DNA of 29,356 bases from a virus. The position numbers were made by a program, and so were the translations under genes. The stretch is from positions 1 to 29,356 of IMG/VR virus record IMGVR_UViG_3300044961_000066, one strand, 5' to 3'. Under the pieces are notes generated by a model. The model saw nothing but the letters and a program-made list of their open reading frames with translations, ran no database searches and was not told the origin of the DNA. This document shows, in pieces, positions 22,901 through 29,356 of this stretch (positions within the stretch are counted from its first letter, which is position 1; the number at the start of each line of letters is the position of its first letter).

Positions 22901-23373
22901 TTTTTGATAGATTGAACAACAGTATCAAAATTCTGTTGTAGAGTGAGTCCTTGCTTTTGTAGTTGTGACATTACTGATATAACTGCACCCAACCCAGCAA
23001 CCATACCACCACCAATGATTTTGGCAATGGTCATAAAATTAATCTTCAGTTGTTTAGCAGAATTATTGTTGTTTGTCAAGTTTCTGTTTGCACGACCCGC
23101 ATTATTTGCTGTATTGTTCGCATTTTGTGCTGCGTTGGCCATATTGTTATTGAGCGCAGAAGCATTACTTGTCGCGTTTTGTAATTGCGTAATAATGGCA
23201 TTAAGATTGGCTGCTACTCGACTGCTACTGTTGACCATTTTAGCAAAGTTGCGTTCCATTATCACGGACGCACGACTAATTCTGCCCGCATTCTCACGAA
23301 TGCGTTCAGTATCGCCTACTATACGGCGAACCGTATCACTGACTTGTTGTGCAATGGATGGGTTATCAAACAA
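19945..23373 (-). CDS. Tail tape measure protein
   Basis: An 1142-aa protein whose length should set tail length. It shows an Asn/Ala-rich coiled-coil N-terminus, a hydrophobic helix (about 115-140), a long Gly/Ala hydrophobic stretch (about 450-530: LIGAVASLATGGGIGGAVG and onward), an Ala/Lys/Glu coiled coil and a very Gly-rich C-terminal 450 residues. Composition and position before baseplate genes are typical of tape measures. Two imperfect repeats near 930-1060 contain SKGISKLANS, VGKA, KKLGGLF and SAPLDLGN. The start is inferred to be TTG at 23373, with GGGGA about 7 nt upstream and 3 nt after the previous stop; the first in-frame ATG would remove about 38 residues. Confidence 0.88.
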   Translation of the reverse strand: MFDNPSIAQQVSDTVRRIVGDTERIRENAGRISRASVIMERNFAKMVNSSSRVAANLNAIITQLQNATSNASALNNNMANAAQNANNTANNAGRANRNLTNNNNSAKQLKINFMTIAKIIGGGMVAGLGAVISVMSQLQKQGLTLQQNFDTVVQSIKNLDQVFRTGVVAGFGDLARAQVGLGRNLGNIKNVSNLLIESTVELSNAYGVSEKTAAKINAQLFRWNGRNAELVRYSQRYAVALANVNGQLPADIIEEMAQNTDELARFANKGADGFARQVAALNKMGVSMKSIAGLADSLVMDFEGSLESAAKLQTFLPGFNISGLQFAAQFGTNEQVATELQTLLQRTGVGSLDRLPRSLQNAVSGSLRMPLTEIQNLLTNTEADTKVRQPTVEDLENNFKRAGNSLLKTGSDIVGAITDGVNKILLYLGARDAVGLARGKLLKNLNRTGTLLRSRGTLSTVGKAARIGARVGGAAPLIGAVASLATGGGIGGAVGTAAGGTLGAILGSILLPGIGTAVGGFIGSYFGEKLGRGISKLAKSSNDLAETNAEAKKVQEEQTAAMKDSKKAAEEAALKQAAAAAGVKDFNFAMRELQRQRSGSALGASPTMTGSAESPGFFSFMKSAFLGLKYSGVFHEGGVVGEDMLGRGNSLSDLKNLKPQETIAILERGEVVLTPTQMTAMGRAVGGGLRGNINNIINGFMNSFNMGSNRIVQNIRAALSDKGGFLGKIGSFFEGSNIGQTISSKLSGLTDKIGPIGQTVQNLVGGLESKVQGLTGGLVNKGKNMISGWLGGNKSSGGMLGGIKSFAGGSDGNGILGSITKSLSGGNILGSITNRLGGSMGIAGKVSGLLSGGLKDKAAGLVSKIPGVGGIAGSLLKGGGIKGIGSNLLKAGAGKAIGGMVGSLIPIPGVGTLLGSTLGGLASKGISKLANSKVGKAIGGVGKKLGGLFRRKKKKETTPSSAPLDLGNIGGMVGSPGGGTLLGGLASKGISKLANSRVGKAVTGFLGKSPVAQVGKKVLGGIGKKLGGLFGRGKKKEAAPSAAPLDLGNMGSMTAGMLGTVQGMPNILSMFSGAGDSGLQGAVAGLPSINISGGSSTQVKVDTANLEGKIDQLINLMRSGGIAVNLDGRKVSSGLMEANRYG
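20227..20640. repeat. Two imperfect intragenic repeats in the tape measure gene
   Basis: Segments near 20227 and 20469 share TTACCTAGATCTAATGGTGC. Segments near 20385 and 20580 share CTGTTAGCAAGTTT and a following ACCCTTGCTTGCCAATCC. The order of the shared words is the same in both copies, and one copy has an extra segment. This indicates an old duplication within the coding sequence. Confidence 0.75.
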
Positions 23374-23376
23374 AGG

Positions 23377-23610
23377 TTATCCCCGAATTACATTTGGTCG
23401 TTTCACGACCGGTCCTTGACTTTGTGTAGACTTTCCGACTTCACGCTCAAGTGCTTCAGCCAACAACTTCATGTAATAAAGGCGAAGAAAAATTGGCATA
23501 TTATAAATGGTATCCCAATCCCACCCACCTTTACCATATGTAACCATATTGAAAATGTCTTTGTGAAGTGTAAGCTTATACTCCGGCGTTAGGCCAAAAA
23601 AAGTTGACAT
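23377..23610 (-). CDS. Baseplate hub assembly protein, gp51-like (77 aa)
   Basis: A 77-aa protein starting MSTFFGLTPEYKLTLHKDIF at ATG 23610, which overlaps the end of the gp26-like gene by 35 nt. An earlier in-frame ATG (23778) would lie deep inside that gene and is rejected. The segment MVTYGKGGWDWDTIYNMPIF followed by LRLYYMKLLAEALE recalls the small protein that follows gp26 in T4-like phages (gp51, a baseplate hub assembly factor). The tail is basic. It immediately precedes the tape measure gene. Confidence 0.65.
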   Translation of the reverse strand: MSTFFGLTPEYKLTLHKDIFNMVTYGKGGWDWDTIYNMPIFLRLYYMKLLAEALEREVGKSTQSQGPVVKRPNVIRG

Positions 23611-24340
23611 CAATCGGCACCTCCATGCGCTCACTGTGTCCACAATTCGCACATTCAAAATCAAAGGTGAGGTCAATGTCAGGATTAACAGATCGTGCAT
23701 GCTCACGAAATGCCATCGCATCCCTGGCGGGCATGCTTTCAACAAAATCTTTGATGACTTGTGTATCAGAATCACCATCTACAGAAGTAATTGAACGACG
23801 CATACGAGTTGTTACTTCTTGCGTGATTTGCACACCTGCTTTTCTCATACCCTCAAGTTCTGCATTGATGGACTTCTCATCTTTATGCGTCAACAACTTG
23901 AAAGTAATGGTCTTCTTTGAAATAGGAGCAACCCACGTAAACTCATTCTTGCCCTTTGCAGTGGGTGAAAAGTCTACTTCCTTTTCATTGATATTTTCAA
24001 GATTGATTTCATGCTTGGAACTTGCACCACACATCGGACAACTCACAGTTACCGTATAATCCTTTCCATAACCTAAAATTCTGGATGCGATAATAAGACC
24101 ATTCTTGTCGCCGAGCAATAAATCGTCATATTTCACGGTTTTATCGGCAATTAACGCTTCCATGAGCTTGTCAATAACCACGCCACGCTGGATAAGATTA
24201 CGACTGGTCAAAATGTCTTCGTGTTTTGCGGTCATATAGTAGATTTCTAGCTTACCCGAAGCAAGCGGATGACCCTCTGGATAATACCAACCACGGGACG
24301 GTAGTTCAATGACCTCGGTTGGATACTGAATAGCTGGCAT
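23576..24340 (-). CDS. Baseplate hub protein, gp26-like, with zinc-ribbon cysteines
   Basis: A 254-aa protein beginning MPAIQYPTEVIELPSRGWYY. CAGGAG lies 7 nt before ATG 24340, so I prefer this over the ATG 21 nt upstream (24361), which lacks such a site. The N-terminal LPSRGWYYPEGHPLASGKLE and the following MTAKHEDILTSRNLIQRG match the T4-like gp26 baseplate family. Two Cys pairs, CPMC (about 101-104) and CANC (about 230-233), probably bind one zinc. Its 3' end overlaps the gp51-like gene. It starts the contiguous tail gene run; the intergenic 24341-24400 shows no convincing promoter. Confidence 0.75.
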   Translation of the reverse strand: MPAIQYPTEVIELPSRGWYYPEGHPLASGKLEIYYMTAKHEDILTSRNLIQRGVVIDKLMEALIADKTVKYDDLLLGDKNGLIIASRILGYGKDYTVTVSCPMCGASSKHEINLENINEKEVDFSPTAKGKNEFTWVAPISKKTITFKLLTHKDEKSINAELEGMRKAGVQITQEVTTRMRRSITSVDGDSDTQVIKDFVESMPARDAMAFREHARSVNPDIDLTFDFECANCGHSERMEVPIDVNFFWPNAGV

Positions 24341-24400
24341 ATAGACTCCTGAAGTATACATTGGTGTAACTACTTCTCATAAATAGATTTGAAAGTGGTT

Positions 24401-26347
24401 TTATAATGGAAGATCGGGAATACTAGTCAAATCCGATAGGTCTAAACCCCGAAATTCCTCGTTTTTTCTCTTTTTTAATTTGTTGACAAATTCACCGAAT
24501 ACGGATTTTGTTGCTGGATTTGATATAATTTGCCCATCCACTATTTGTTCTACTACAGACATCTTCTCTGATAACAGCGCCGACATATCTTCATCAATTG
24601 TTCCCTCACAAGTCATATAATAGGCTTGAACCTGTTTGGTTTGACCAATTCTGAACAATCGGTCTTCAGCTTGTTCATGAATGGCTGGAACCCACCAGCG
24701 GTCAAGGAAGATGACCGTATCAATGCTGTATTGTAGACCGTCAATACCCATAGCACCGGCACCGAGGCTGAACAGTCCCACCTTGGCTTTACCTGACTTA
24801 AGCGCGTCAATGCTCTTTTGACGTTCCGTGGTCGTCATTTGACCATGAATGATAGCAGCTTTGTCACCATAATGTTTCGCAAGCTGTTTTAGCGGCTCTA
24901 CATAACAACAATAAATGAGCACACCACGATCTTGTTCCAACATTTCATCAACCATTTCATGCAAACGCGGCATTTTTTTACTAATAAGATAGTTTTGAAT
25001 GGTTGGCATTTCCGCAATGGTAGGCTTACCGAGAGATCGCCATTTGCGAAACAACTTTTGAAGTAGTTGTTCATACTCTTTATGTTCCGCCGGCGTGAGT
25101 TCCACATAAAGATCGTTACGTTGTTTAGCCGGCAATTCAGTAAGAATGTCTTTCTTGAGTCGTCGAATAACTAAATCCTTTGTTCTTTCGTGTAGATCAT
25201 CAAGATTGCGCGGTTCTGATCCTTGCCACCCACCATACTTCTGCGCAAATTGGTAGAAATTATTGAATCGGTTGGGATCAAGAAAGTTTAATAGTGTGAA
25301 TGCTTCAATTGGTCGGTTCAAGATTGGTGTACCTGTCAAAAAGATTACTTCTTTGGTCTTGATGCCGGGATAGAGCTTCTTATCTTTACTATCACCGAGA
25401 ATGCTTTTTGCACGTTTCGTCTTACGATTCTTGATGTAGGTTGCTTCATCACACACAAGCAGATCAAATTTTGCAGCGCGGAGTTCTTGAGCACGTTTTT
25501 CAACAGCATTATAATGAATTAAGTGGTATTGGTTATTATGTTCTAATAATTCTGACCCATTTGTTATCTTTCCTACTGTGGTGGGTGTCGGGGTGTGTTT
25601 AAATTGGTTTGACCAAATCGTTGCTTTCTTACCTGTGAATCGTTCAATTTCGCGTGCCCACCCAACAACAACAGACTTTGGACAGATAATCAAAGTCTTA
25701 CTACCGTTATATGCAGCATATCCAATTGCTTGCACCGTCTTCCCCAATCCCATAGAATCTGCAATCATAGCACGGCCACCTGCTCGGATTACAAATTCCA
25801 CACCGACCTTTTGATATGGAAAAAGATCAAGTTTTGTGGGAATTTCAATGTCTGTGTCTTCTTTAACACGAATTTCATCGAGGTGTTTACGACGCTTGAT
25901 CTCTTCCCGATACATTTTCTTTACGCCATCGTCGGCGCTAATATTTGTGGGACCACCAAATAGTTCCACCATCTTGACGATTTGCGGCGCCGGAACTTCC
26001 CAGTGACGATCTTCTTTGTTCCACTTGCGACCGTCAATCTCAAATTTAAATCGTTCAAGCAACTCACGATCATAAGCAAAAGAAACACCGATTGTGGATT
26101 TGTTAACTGTCCACATCTCGATGTTTAAGTTTACGGTTTTTTTGTATATTTGACGTGGCAAGTCTAAGTGGCTGATGTCCTTGCCTTCCAAGATTAATTT
26201 ACACGCTTCTGACCAGTTACCTGGCATCTTTTCATTGCCGGCCATCCAACGAATATAGCCAGGATCACTATCATATACAAAACCTAAGCTTTTATTATTG
26301 TGCTTTCCAAATGGAAATACTACATCATAACTAGATTTATGGGCCAT
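24401..26347 (-). CDS. SNF2-family helicase with ExoX-like N-terminal segment
   Basis: A 648-aa superfamily 2 ATPase. The N-terminus (about 8-37: FPFGKHNNKSLGFVYDSDPG, then YIRWM) resembles the small domain found at the C-end of ExoX-type exonucleases. A HARP-like region (about 65-130, including RKWNKEDRHWEVP) follows, as in SMARCAL1-type annealing helicases. The ATPase core has MGLGKTVQAI (about 195-205), CDEATYIKN (about 300) and motif VI EDRLFRIGQTKQV (about 567). It may remodel forks or anneal single strands coated by SSB, as SMARCAL1 does, and could stand in for T4 UvsW; this is inference. It has its own upstream promoter, unlike the tail genes on either side. Confidence 0.9.
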   Translation of the reverse strand: MAHKSSYDVVFPFGKHNNKSLGFVYDSDPGYIRWMAGNEKMPGNWSEACKLILEGKDISHLDLPRQIYKKTVNLNIEMWTVNKSTIGVSFAYDRELLERFKFEIDGRKWNKEDRHWEVPAPQIVKMVELFGGPTNISADDGVKKMYREEIKRRKHLDEIRVKEDTDIEIPTKLDLFPYQKVGVEFVIRAGGRAMIADSMGLGKTVQAIGYAAYNGSKTLIICPKSVVVGWAREIERFTGKKATIWSNQFKHTPTPTTVGKITNGSELLEHNNQYHLIHYNAVEKRAQELRAAKFDLLVCDEATYIKNRKTKRAKSILGDSKDKKLYPGIKTKEVIFLTGTPILNRPIEAFTLLNFLDPNRFNNFYQFAQKYGGWQGSEPRNLDDLHERTKDLVIRRLKKDILTELPAKQRNDLYVELTPAEHKEYEQLLQKLFRKWRSLGKPTIAEMPTIQNYLISKKMPRLHEMVDEMLEQDRGVLIYCCYVEPLKQLAKHYGDKAAIIHGQMTTTERQKSIDALKSGKAKVGLFSLGAGAMGIDGLQYSIDTVIFLDRWWVPAIHEQAEDRLFRIGQTKQVQAYYMTCEGTIDEDMSALLSEKMSVVEQIVDGQIISNPATKSVFGEFVNKLKKRKNEEFRGLDLSDLTSIPDLPL

Positions 26348-26376
26348 ATTTTACTTTCGGCTTTTAGATGCTTTAG

Positions 26377-26406
26377 AAAATAAAGGAAAAAATCGGTTTT
26401 TGTCAA
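26377..26406 (-). promoter_or_regulatory. Sigma70-like promoter for the SNF2 helicase
   Basis: On the minus strand a perfect TTGACA (26406-26401) is followed by 18 nt and TATTTT (26382-26377, 4 of 6). It lies in the 63-nt gap between the DUF1353 stop and the helicase ATG. The -35 context GCTTGACAAA is shared with the gp32 promoter. Confidence 0.5.
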
Positions 26407-26410
26407 GCCT

Positions 26411-26800
26411 TTAATTTACTTCTACTAAATTTGGTTCAAATCTTGGACCAAAAAGTAAAACAGATAAATATATTAATTGTGCTTTCCACGCGCTTATGCC
26501 TTCGGCTCTGAGAGCGTAAAAAAACAACTTATGAGCTAATTTACTTGAAATTTTTTTATACATACAGTAATAGTCATGCAGTGCGGCCGGACGGCGAAAT
26601 GGTCGCACAAACGGATGACCAACCAATGACCACGCCCAAACAGGAACCGTAGCTCCGTCATAGACAAACCCCCTAGGAATTACATGTTGCGTCAATCCAT
26701 CGGGTTCAACATAGATAATTGTATCTACAGTTCGCGCTTTAGATCCAAATAAAACAATTTCATCGCTACCAATAAAAAATCCGAATTCCGTTTTTATCAT
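26411..26800 (-). CDS. DUF1353 family protein
   Basis: A 129-aa protein of the DUF1353 type, recognised from IPRGFVYDGATVPVWAWSLV (about 42-61) and PAALHDYYCMY (about 71-81), the two conserved blocks of this phage and prophage family. Function is not established. The conserved His-Asp and Asp residues suggest a metal site. The C-terminal half has an amphipathic to hydrophobic segment (WKAQLIYLSVLLFG). Its ATG overlaps the TAA stop of the preceding 45-aa gene (TAATG). The family is often found near tail and lysis genes, consistent with this location. Confidence 0.8.
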   Translation of the reverse strand: MIKTEFGFFIGSDEIVLFGSKARTVDTIIYVEPDGLTQHVIPRGFVYDGATVPVWAWSLVGHPFVRPFRRPAALHDYYCMYKKISSKLAHKLFFYALRAEGISAWKAQLIYLSVLLFGPRFEPNLVEVN

Positions 26801-26937
26801 TATCTATAACCATTCTGTTCCTTTTCCAGATAATTCAACTTGCGTTCAATAATTTCAATGAGATCATTCATTTCTTTGATGAGTTCTAGCATTTCTAATA
26901 CCTTTGCTTCTGTATACTTTACCTCTTTGTTATTCAT
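26800..26937 (-). CDS. Small coiled-coil protein (45 aa)
   Basis: A 45-codon gene starting MNNKEVKYTEAKVLEMLELI and ending KLNYLEKEQNGYR. Leu and Ile fall at heptad-like spacing with many Glu and Lys, so the whole protein is probably one coiled coil. Its TAA stop overlaps the ATG of the DUF1353 gene by one base, a real-gene signature in this genome. The upstream ribosome-binding sequence is weak (GGTGACC). It may partner the membrane coiled-coil protein upstream; no function is known. Confidence 0.65.
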   Translation of the reverse strand: MNNKEVKYTEAKVLEMLELIKEMNDLIEIIERKLNYLEKEQNGYR

Positions 26938-26974
26938 TGCGGTCACCAAATTGAAGGACCGTAACCATCTATAA

Positions 26975-27370
26975 TTATTTGCGATCTTCTCGTTCCAGCG
27001 ATCCTACTCGTGACGAGAGTTCCTTCACATCTTGACGCAATGATTGAATTTCACCGCGAATACCACTATTGCTGTCTGCACCAAAAATTGCAGTCTTCAT
27101 TTCTATTTGACCCAATGCTAGTTCGTGTAACTTCAACCGAACACTTTCAAGCCCCAACTTTATATCAGCCCAATGTTCTTCCATTCGAGTATTTTCCATA
27201 CGATTTTCTGTTTTCAATTCAATGAGATCGTTTTCAATGTGGTCAATTTTTGTTTCTAATGGATCTACCTGACTTTTGATATATTGTTGAACGGAAAACA
27301 CTATACCAACAACAAACACAATGCCAAGAATGGTCAAAAATACAGGTTGAAAATGTGCGAGTTGTTCCAT
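26975..27370 (-). CDS. Membrane-anchored coiled-coil protein (131 aa)
   Basis: A 131-aa protein with one N-terminal transmembrane helix (about residues 9-28, FQPVFLTILGIVFVVGIVFS) after a short polar start. A long charged coiled coil (about 38-127, with repeated Leu/Ile/Val heptads) follows. Topology resembles i-spanins and XhlA-like lysis accessory proteins, but no specific family signature is seen and no endolysin or holin lies next to it. Start ATG 27370 has TTAGGT about 9 nt upstream and is 1 nt after the previous stop. A role in lysis or membrane anchoring is an inference from shape only. Confidence 0.7.
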   Translation of the reverse strand: MEQLAHFQPVFLTILGIVFVVGIVFSVQQYIKSQVDPLETKIDHIENDLIELKTENRMENTRMEEHWADIKLGLESVRLKLHELALGQIEMKTAIFGADSNSGIRGEIQSLRQDVKELSSRVGSLEREDRK

Positions 27371-27371
27371 G

Positions 27372-27866
27372 TTATCTACCTAAGATTTCATTAGCACGGT
27401 CCTGTGTGAGCAGACCCATAGATACGAGAGTTTCAACGCCAAGAATAGTTCGTTCATCCGTGATATCAACAAGTTCTGCGGCCATCAAGTTGTCAGTCAA
27501 CACTTGAAGAGTAGCACGAACGGTGATTGACGGGTTGCTGAGACGAGCCGTTTCAATAGTGACAAGTTCCTGTAGTGTAAAACGACTACGGAACTGTAGA
27601 CGACTAAAGCGTGTTTCCGGTGGTGGTGCTGGTTTCGGTTCCTTGACGAAATGTTCCGTAACCGAGTCCGCACCAATGGTGTATCCATTGTGTTGAAGTC
27701 GTTCAGTATCAGGATTGTATTCGGGAATGTCTTGAACGACCGGATACCATCCATACATCTTCAGTTCAGCGTTAGATAACGCGAAGAAGTTGCTGATGTT
27801 GTTGAAGTTGCGAGGTAATTCATTGACTCGAGCCACAACTTCATTATTTCTTACTTGTGCATACAT
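27372..27866 (-). CDS. Tail fibre-associated protein, probably assembly or accessory (164 aa)
   Basis: A 164-aa protein starting MYAQVRNNEVVARVNELPRN. The N-terminal segment with SNAELKMYGWYPVV and the Pro-rich middle (EPKPAPPPETRFSRLQFRSR) resembles small proteins encoded beside tail fibres in many myoviruses. The C-terminal half is helical (FTLQELVTIETARLSNPSIT and onward). No catalytic motif is seen. GAGGAC lies upstream of the ATG. It follows the RCC1 adhesin, supporting a fibre-related role such as chaperone or virion component. Confidence 0.6.
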   Translation of the reverse strand: MYAQVRNNEVVARVNELPRNFNNISNFFALSNAELKMYGWYPVVQDIPEYNPDTERLQHNGYTIGADSVTEHFVKEPKPAPPPETRFSRLQFRSRFTLQELVTIETARLSNPSITVRATLQVLTDNLMAAELVDITDERTILGVETLVSMGLLTQDRANEILGR

Positions 27867-27906
27867 TGTGTGTCCTCATTGGCAAGTTTACGAATGTCAG
27901 TTGATA

Positions 27907-27914
27907 TATTTATT
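27907..27914 (-). promoter_or_regulatory. Possible late promoter core
   Basis: AATAAATA on the minus strand differs by one base from the T4 late-promoter core TATAAATA. It lies 41 nt before the ATG of the 164-aa gene, in a 59-nt gap between structural genes. Short motif, so weak evidence. Confidence 0.3.
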
Positions 27915-27925
27915 AACCCAGTTGT

Positions 27926-28723
27926 TTATACTCTCAGTATTAGTGAATGAGCATCGCCTAGTCTGTTTGGTAAATCTGTAACGGTACCACCATGTGACCC
28001 CAATTGCACCGGTGAACTGCGGTTTGTGGTGTCGCCGAGACCTAATTGACCGTTGGCATTCCACCCCCACACCCATAGCGAACCGTCAGTTTTTTGAGCC
28101 ACAGTGTGATAACTACCACAAGAAATGTTTTTCCAATCGGTTAGTGAACCTACTTGGACCGGAGAACTGAAACCACCGGGGCGGCCTAATTGACCTTGGG
28201 CATTGTATCCGGTGGCCCATAGTGTTCCATTGGTTTTGAGTAAAATGCAGTGAAAAGTACCTCCGCCGGCGAGCGCCCAATCGGTTAATGTGCCTACTTG
28301 CACCGGTGAACTGCGGTGTGTGAGGTCACCGAGACCTAATTGACCGTCGTCGCCGCGTCCCCACGCCCAGAGTGTTCCATTGGTTTTTATGGCATAGGTC
28401 ATGCCACCGGCACAATAAATATTTTTCCAATCTGTTAGTGACCCTACTTGGACTGGAGAACTGCGGTTTGTGAGGTCGTTGAGACCTAATTGACCGGAGT
28501 TATTCCGTCCCCATGCCCAGAGTGTTCCATTGGTTTTGACGGTCATGGTATGTGCCTCGCCACAGGAAGCCGATGCCCAATCGGTTAGTGTGCCTACTTG
28601 CACCGGTGAACTGCGGTTTGTGGTGTCGTCGAGACCTAATTGACCGTAGAGATTATCTCCAAAACTGAAAATCTGGAAAGATGGTTCACTTTCTTCATTC
28701 TTCAAGAATCGTTGACCTAACAT
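27926..28723 (-). CDS. RCC1-repeat tail protein (probable adhesin)
   Basis: A 265-aa protein starting MLGQRFLKNEESEPSFQIFS at ATG 28723, 1 nt after the previous stop; an earlier ATG (28837) would sit inside the fibre gene. It consists of five RCC1-type repeats of 48-50 residues, each with GQLGL, a TNRSSPVQVG-type segment, LTDW and a KTNGTLWAWG-type segment. RCC1 repeats fold as blades of a beta-propeller that binds ligands; seven blades are usual, so five suggests a partial or oligomer-completed propeller. Being next to a fibre gene, it probably contacts the host surface. Repeats are also visible in DNA (about 144-151 bp). Confidence 0.85.
   Translation of the reverse strand: MLGQRFLKNEESEPSFQIFSFGDNLYGQLGLDDTTNRSSPVQVGTLTDWASASCGEAHTMTVKTNGTLWAWGRNNSGQLGLNDLTNRSSPVQVGSLTDWKNIYCAGGMTYAIKTNGTLWAWGRGDDGQLGLGDLTHRSSPVQVGTLTDWALAGGGTFHCILLKTNGTLWATGYNAQGQLGRPGGFSSPVQVGSLTDWKNISCGSYHTVAQKTDGSLWVWGWNANGQLGLGDTTNRSSPVQLGSHGGTVTDLPNRLGDAHSLILRV
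28000..28650. repeat. Tandem about 150-bp repeats in the RCC1 gene
   Basis: The word CCTAATTGACC recurs near 28040, 28184, 28334, 28483 and 28634. Shared flanks include variants of GGTGAACTGCGGTTTGTG. Spacing is 144-151 bp. Several units are nearly identical over 40 or more bases, which should favour unequal recombination. Confidence 0.85.
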
Positions 28724-28724
28724 A

Positions 28725-29294
28725 TTAGTATCCCTTTCCGCTGAATACACCGTAGAAATGGTCGCCGCCATTAATGGTGACGAATGTGAAAATATCAACA
28801 GAACCAGATGTGGTGGAGACAGTAGGTGCTGTTCCACCCGGCCATCTAATAGACGGTGCCCAAGTCAGTGTTCGTGTTCCATCATAACGAGCAACCAGTG
28901 TAACCGTATCTGCGAGGGTTGCACTTGCAGCATTCGTAAATGTGACCAACATACTCTGGCTCACCAACACCTCAAACACATTGCCTTGGCTCAAGTCCAA
29001 ACTCAATGTTGCGGCACTGATACTCGCCGAAACGACTCGTTCGTTGTAGTTGGCGAATGTCGCACTCTGGATGAGGTTACCAGTTAATACTGAACCGCTC
29101 AACTGTAACGAGCTTGATACAATACCATCGCCACTGACAGTGCGTGAATTTAATAATATAATTTGACCTGACTCATTCTTGGTAAAGAGTCGTCCATCGG
29201 CAGTGTTGATTACCAACTCAGCTTGTTGAATCGCTGATGGTAACGGAACACTACCGGATGTGGGATTGTCAGGAAGAATAATTCGTGTTGTCAT
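28725..29294 (-). CDS. Tail fibre/virion surface protein (189 aa)
   Basis: A 189-aa protein starting MTTRIILPDNPTSGSVPLPS. The segment AIQQAELVINTADGRLFTKN is the typical fibre module (E-L-x-I-N-T-x-D-G-x-L-x-x-K) found at the N-terminus of many phage tail fibres and appendage proteins. Beta-rich Ser/Thr/Val sequence follows, ending in HFYGVFSGKGY. It lies directly upstream of the RCC1 protein; together they look like the stem and tip of one fibre, which is inference. The start has only weak GGTAAT upstream. Confidence 0.75.
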   Translation of the reverse strand: MTTRIILPDNPTSGSVPLPSAIQQAELVINTADGRLFTKNESGQIILLNSRTVSGDGIVSSSLQLSGSVLTGNLIQSATFANYNERVVSASISAATLSLDLSQGNVFEVLVSQSMLVTFTNAASATLADTVTLVARYDGTRTLTWAPSIRWPGGTAPTVSTTSGSVDIFTFVTINGGDHFYGVFSGKGY

Positions 29295-29302
29295 ATATAT
29301 AA

Positions 29303-29356
29303 TTACCGAATAATACCGCGACCAATACCCCTGAATATGGTTATTAGTGGTTGTGG
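29303..29356 (-). CDS. Partial upstream gene, C-terminal 17 codons
   Basis: An open minus-strand frame enters from the right edge and ends at TAA (29305-29303) with the residues PQPLITIFRGIGRGIIR. The sequence is too short to assign. The Gly-Arg-Ile ending and its place before the fibre genes fit a virion protein. Confidence 0.45.
   Translation of the reverse strand, partial: PQPLITIFRGIGRGIIR

Noticed and set aside
23611-23778. Longer N-terminus for the gp51-like protein
   Set aside because: The extra 56 codons lie within the gp26-like gene in another frame and read like antisense-type noise. ATG 23610 fits the family length.
28000-28650. Regular repeats that might look like a CRISPR array
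   Set aside because: The repeats are about 150 bp, contiguous and in frame, encoding RCC1 blades. There are no short palindromic repeats with unique spacers.
1-29356. tRNA genes, insertion sequences, diversity-generating retroelement, origin
   Set aside because: All intergenic gaps are short (largest about 240 nt, at 1489-1728), and none folds as a tRNA by eye. I saw no transposase, reverse transcriptase, template/variable repeat pair or iteron cluster.

Overview
The window reads as part of the genome of a T4-like contractile-tailed phage (myovirus). Every convincing gene lies on the minus strand, so transcription runs from high to low coordinates. Genes are tightly packed with ATGA or TAATG overlaps, and base composition is moderately AT-rich. 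The pairing of T4-type replication genes (UvsX/RecA, gp32-like SSB, DnaB/gp41-like helicase, RNase H-like 5'-3' exonuclease) with a T4-type baseplate set supports this. A B12-dependent class II ribonucleotide reductase, a family A polymerase and several intein-broken genes resemble uncultured aquatic phages. The host cannot be named from the sequence.

Layout in transcription order, right to left. (1) 29356-26411: tail fibre or adhesin genes (a partial gene, a fibre protein, a five-repeat RCC1 protein), then small proteins including a membrane-anchored coiled-coil protein, a 45-aa coiled-coil protein and a DUF1353 protein. (2) 26347-24401: SNF2-type helicase with an ExoX-like N-terminal segment, behind its own sigma70-like promoter. 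(3) 24340-13952: tail and baseplate block, comprising gp26-like and gp51-like proteins, a 1142-aa tape measure, a 763-aa baseplate/tube protein, a LysM protein, a 1002-aa hub with an M23 peptidase domain, and a small structural protein. (4) 13955-10313: compact family A DNA polymerase, short UDP-glucose dehydrogenase-like enzyme, a hypothetical protein, and gp32 with a strong promoter and a terminator. (5) 10251-1054: recombination, replication and nucleotide genes, namely split uvsX, a small acidic protein, 5'-3' exonuclease, helicase, split nrdJ, a SLOG-like protein and dUTPase. (6) 1010-1: a free-standing LAGLIDADG endonuclease and a truncated gene.

The most unusual content is in region 5. 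The uvsX gene is broken inside the Walker A P-loop by a split intein whose N-terminal piece is only 13 residues (C-terminal piece 121), an atypical split position. The nrdJ gene carries three inteins at catalytic motifs. Two are contiguous and sit immediately before the equivalents of the redox Cys119 and the thiyl-radical Cys408 of Lactobacillus leichmannii RTPR. The third is a canonical split intein that fractures the gene. Active UvsX and NrdJ should therefore both need protein trans-splicing. In addition, the 5'-3' exonuclease has an in-frame UAG flanked by synonymous Leu codons (CUU UAG CUC) exactly at its conserved metal-binding motif, and a 6-nt hop would restore the expected motif. A second, diverged copy of the nrdJ 3' tail lies downstream of the SLOG-like gene, recording a recombination event.

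The genes fit one infection programme. NrdJ and dUTPase supply clean dNTPs, the exonuclease, helicase, polymerase and SSB replicate DNA, UvsX and the SNF2 helicase handle recombination and repair, and the structural block builds the tail.
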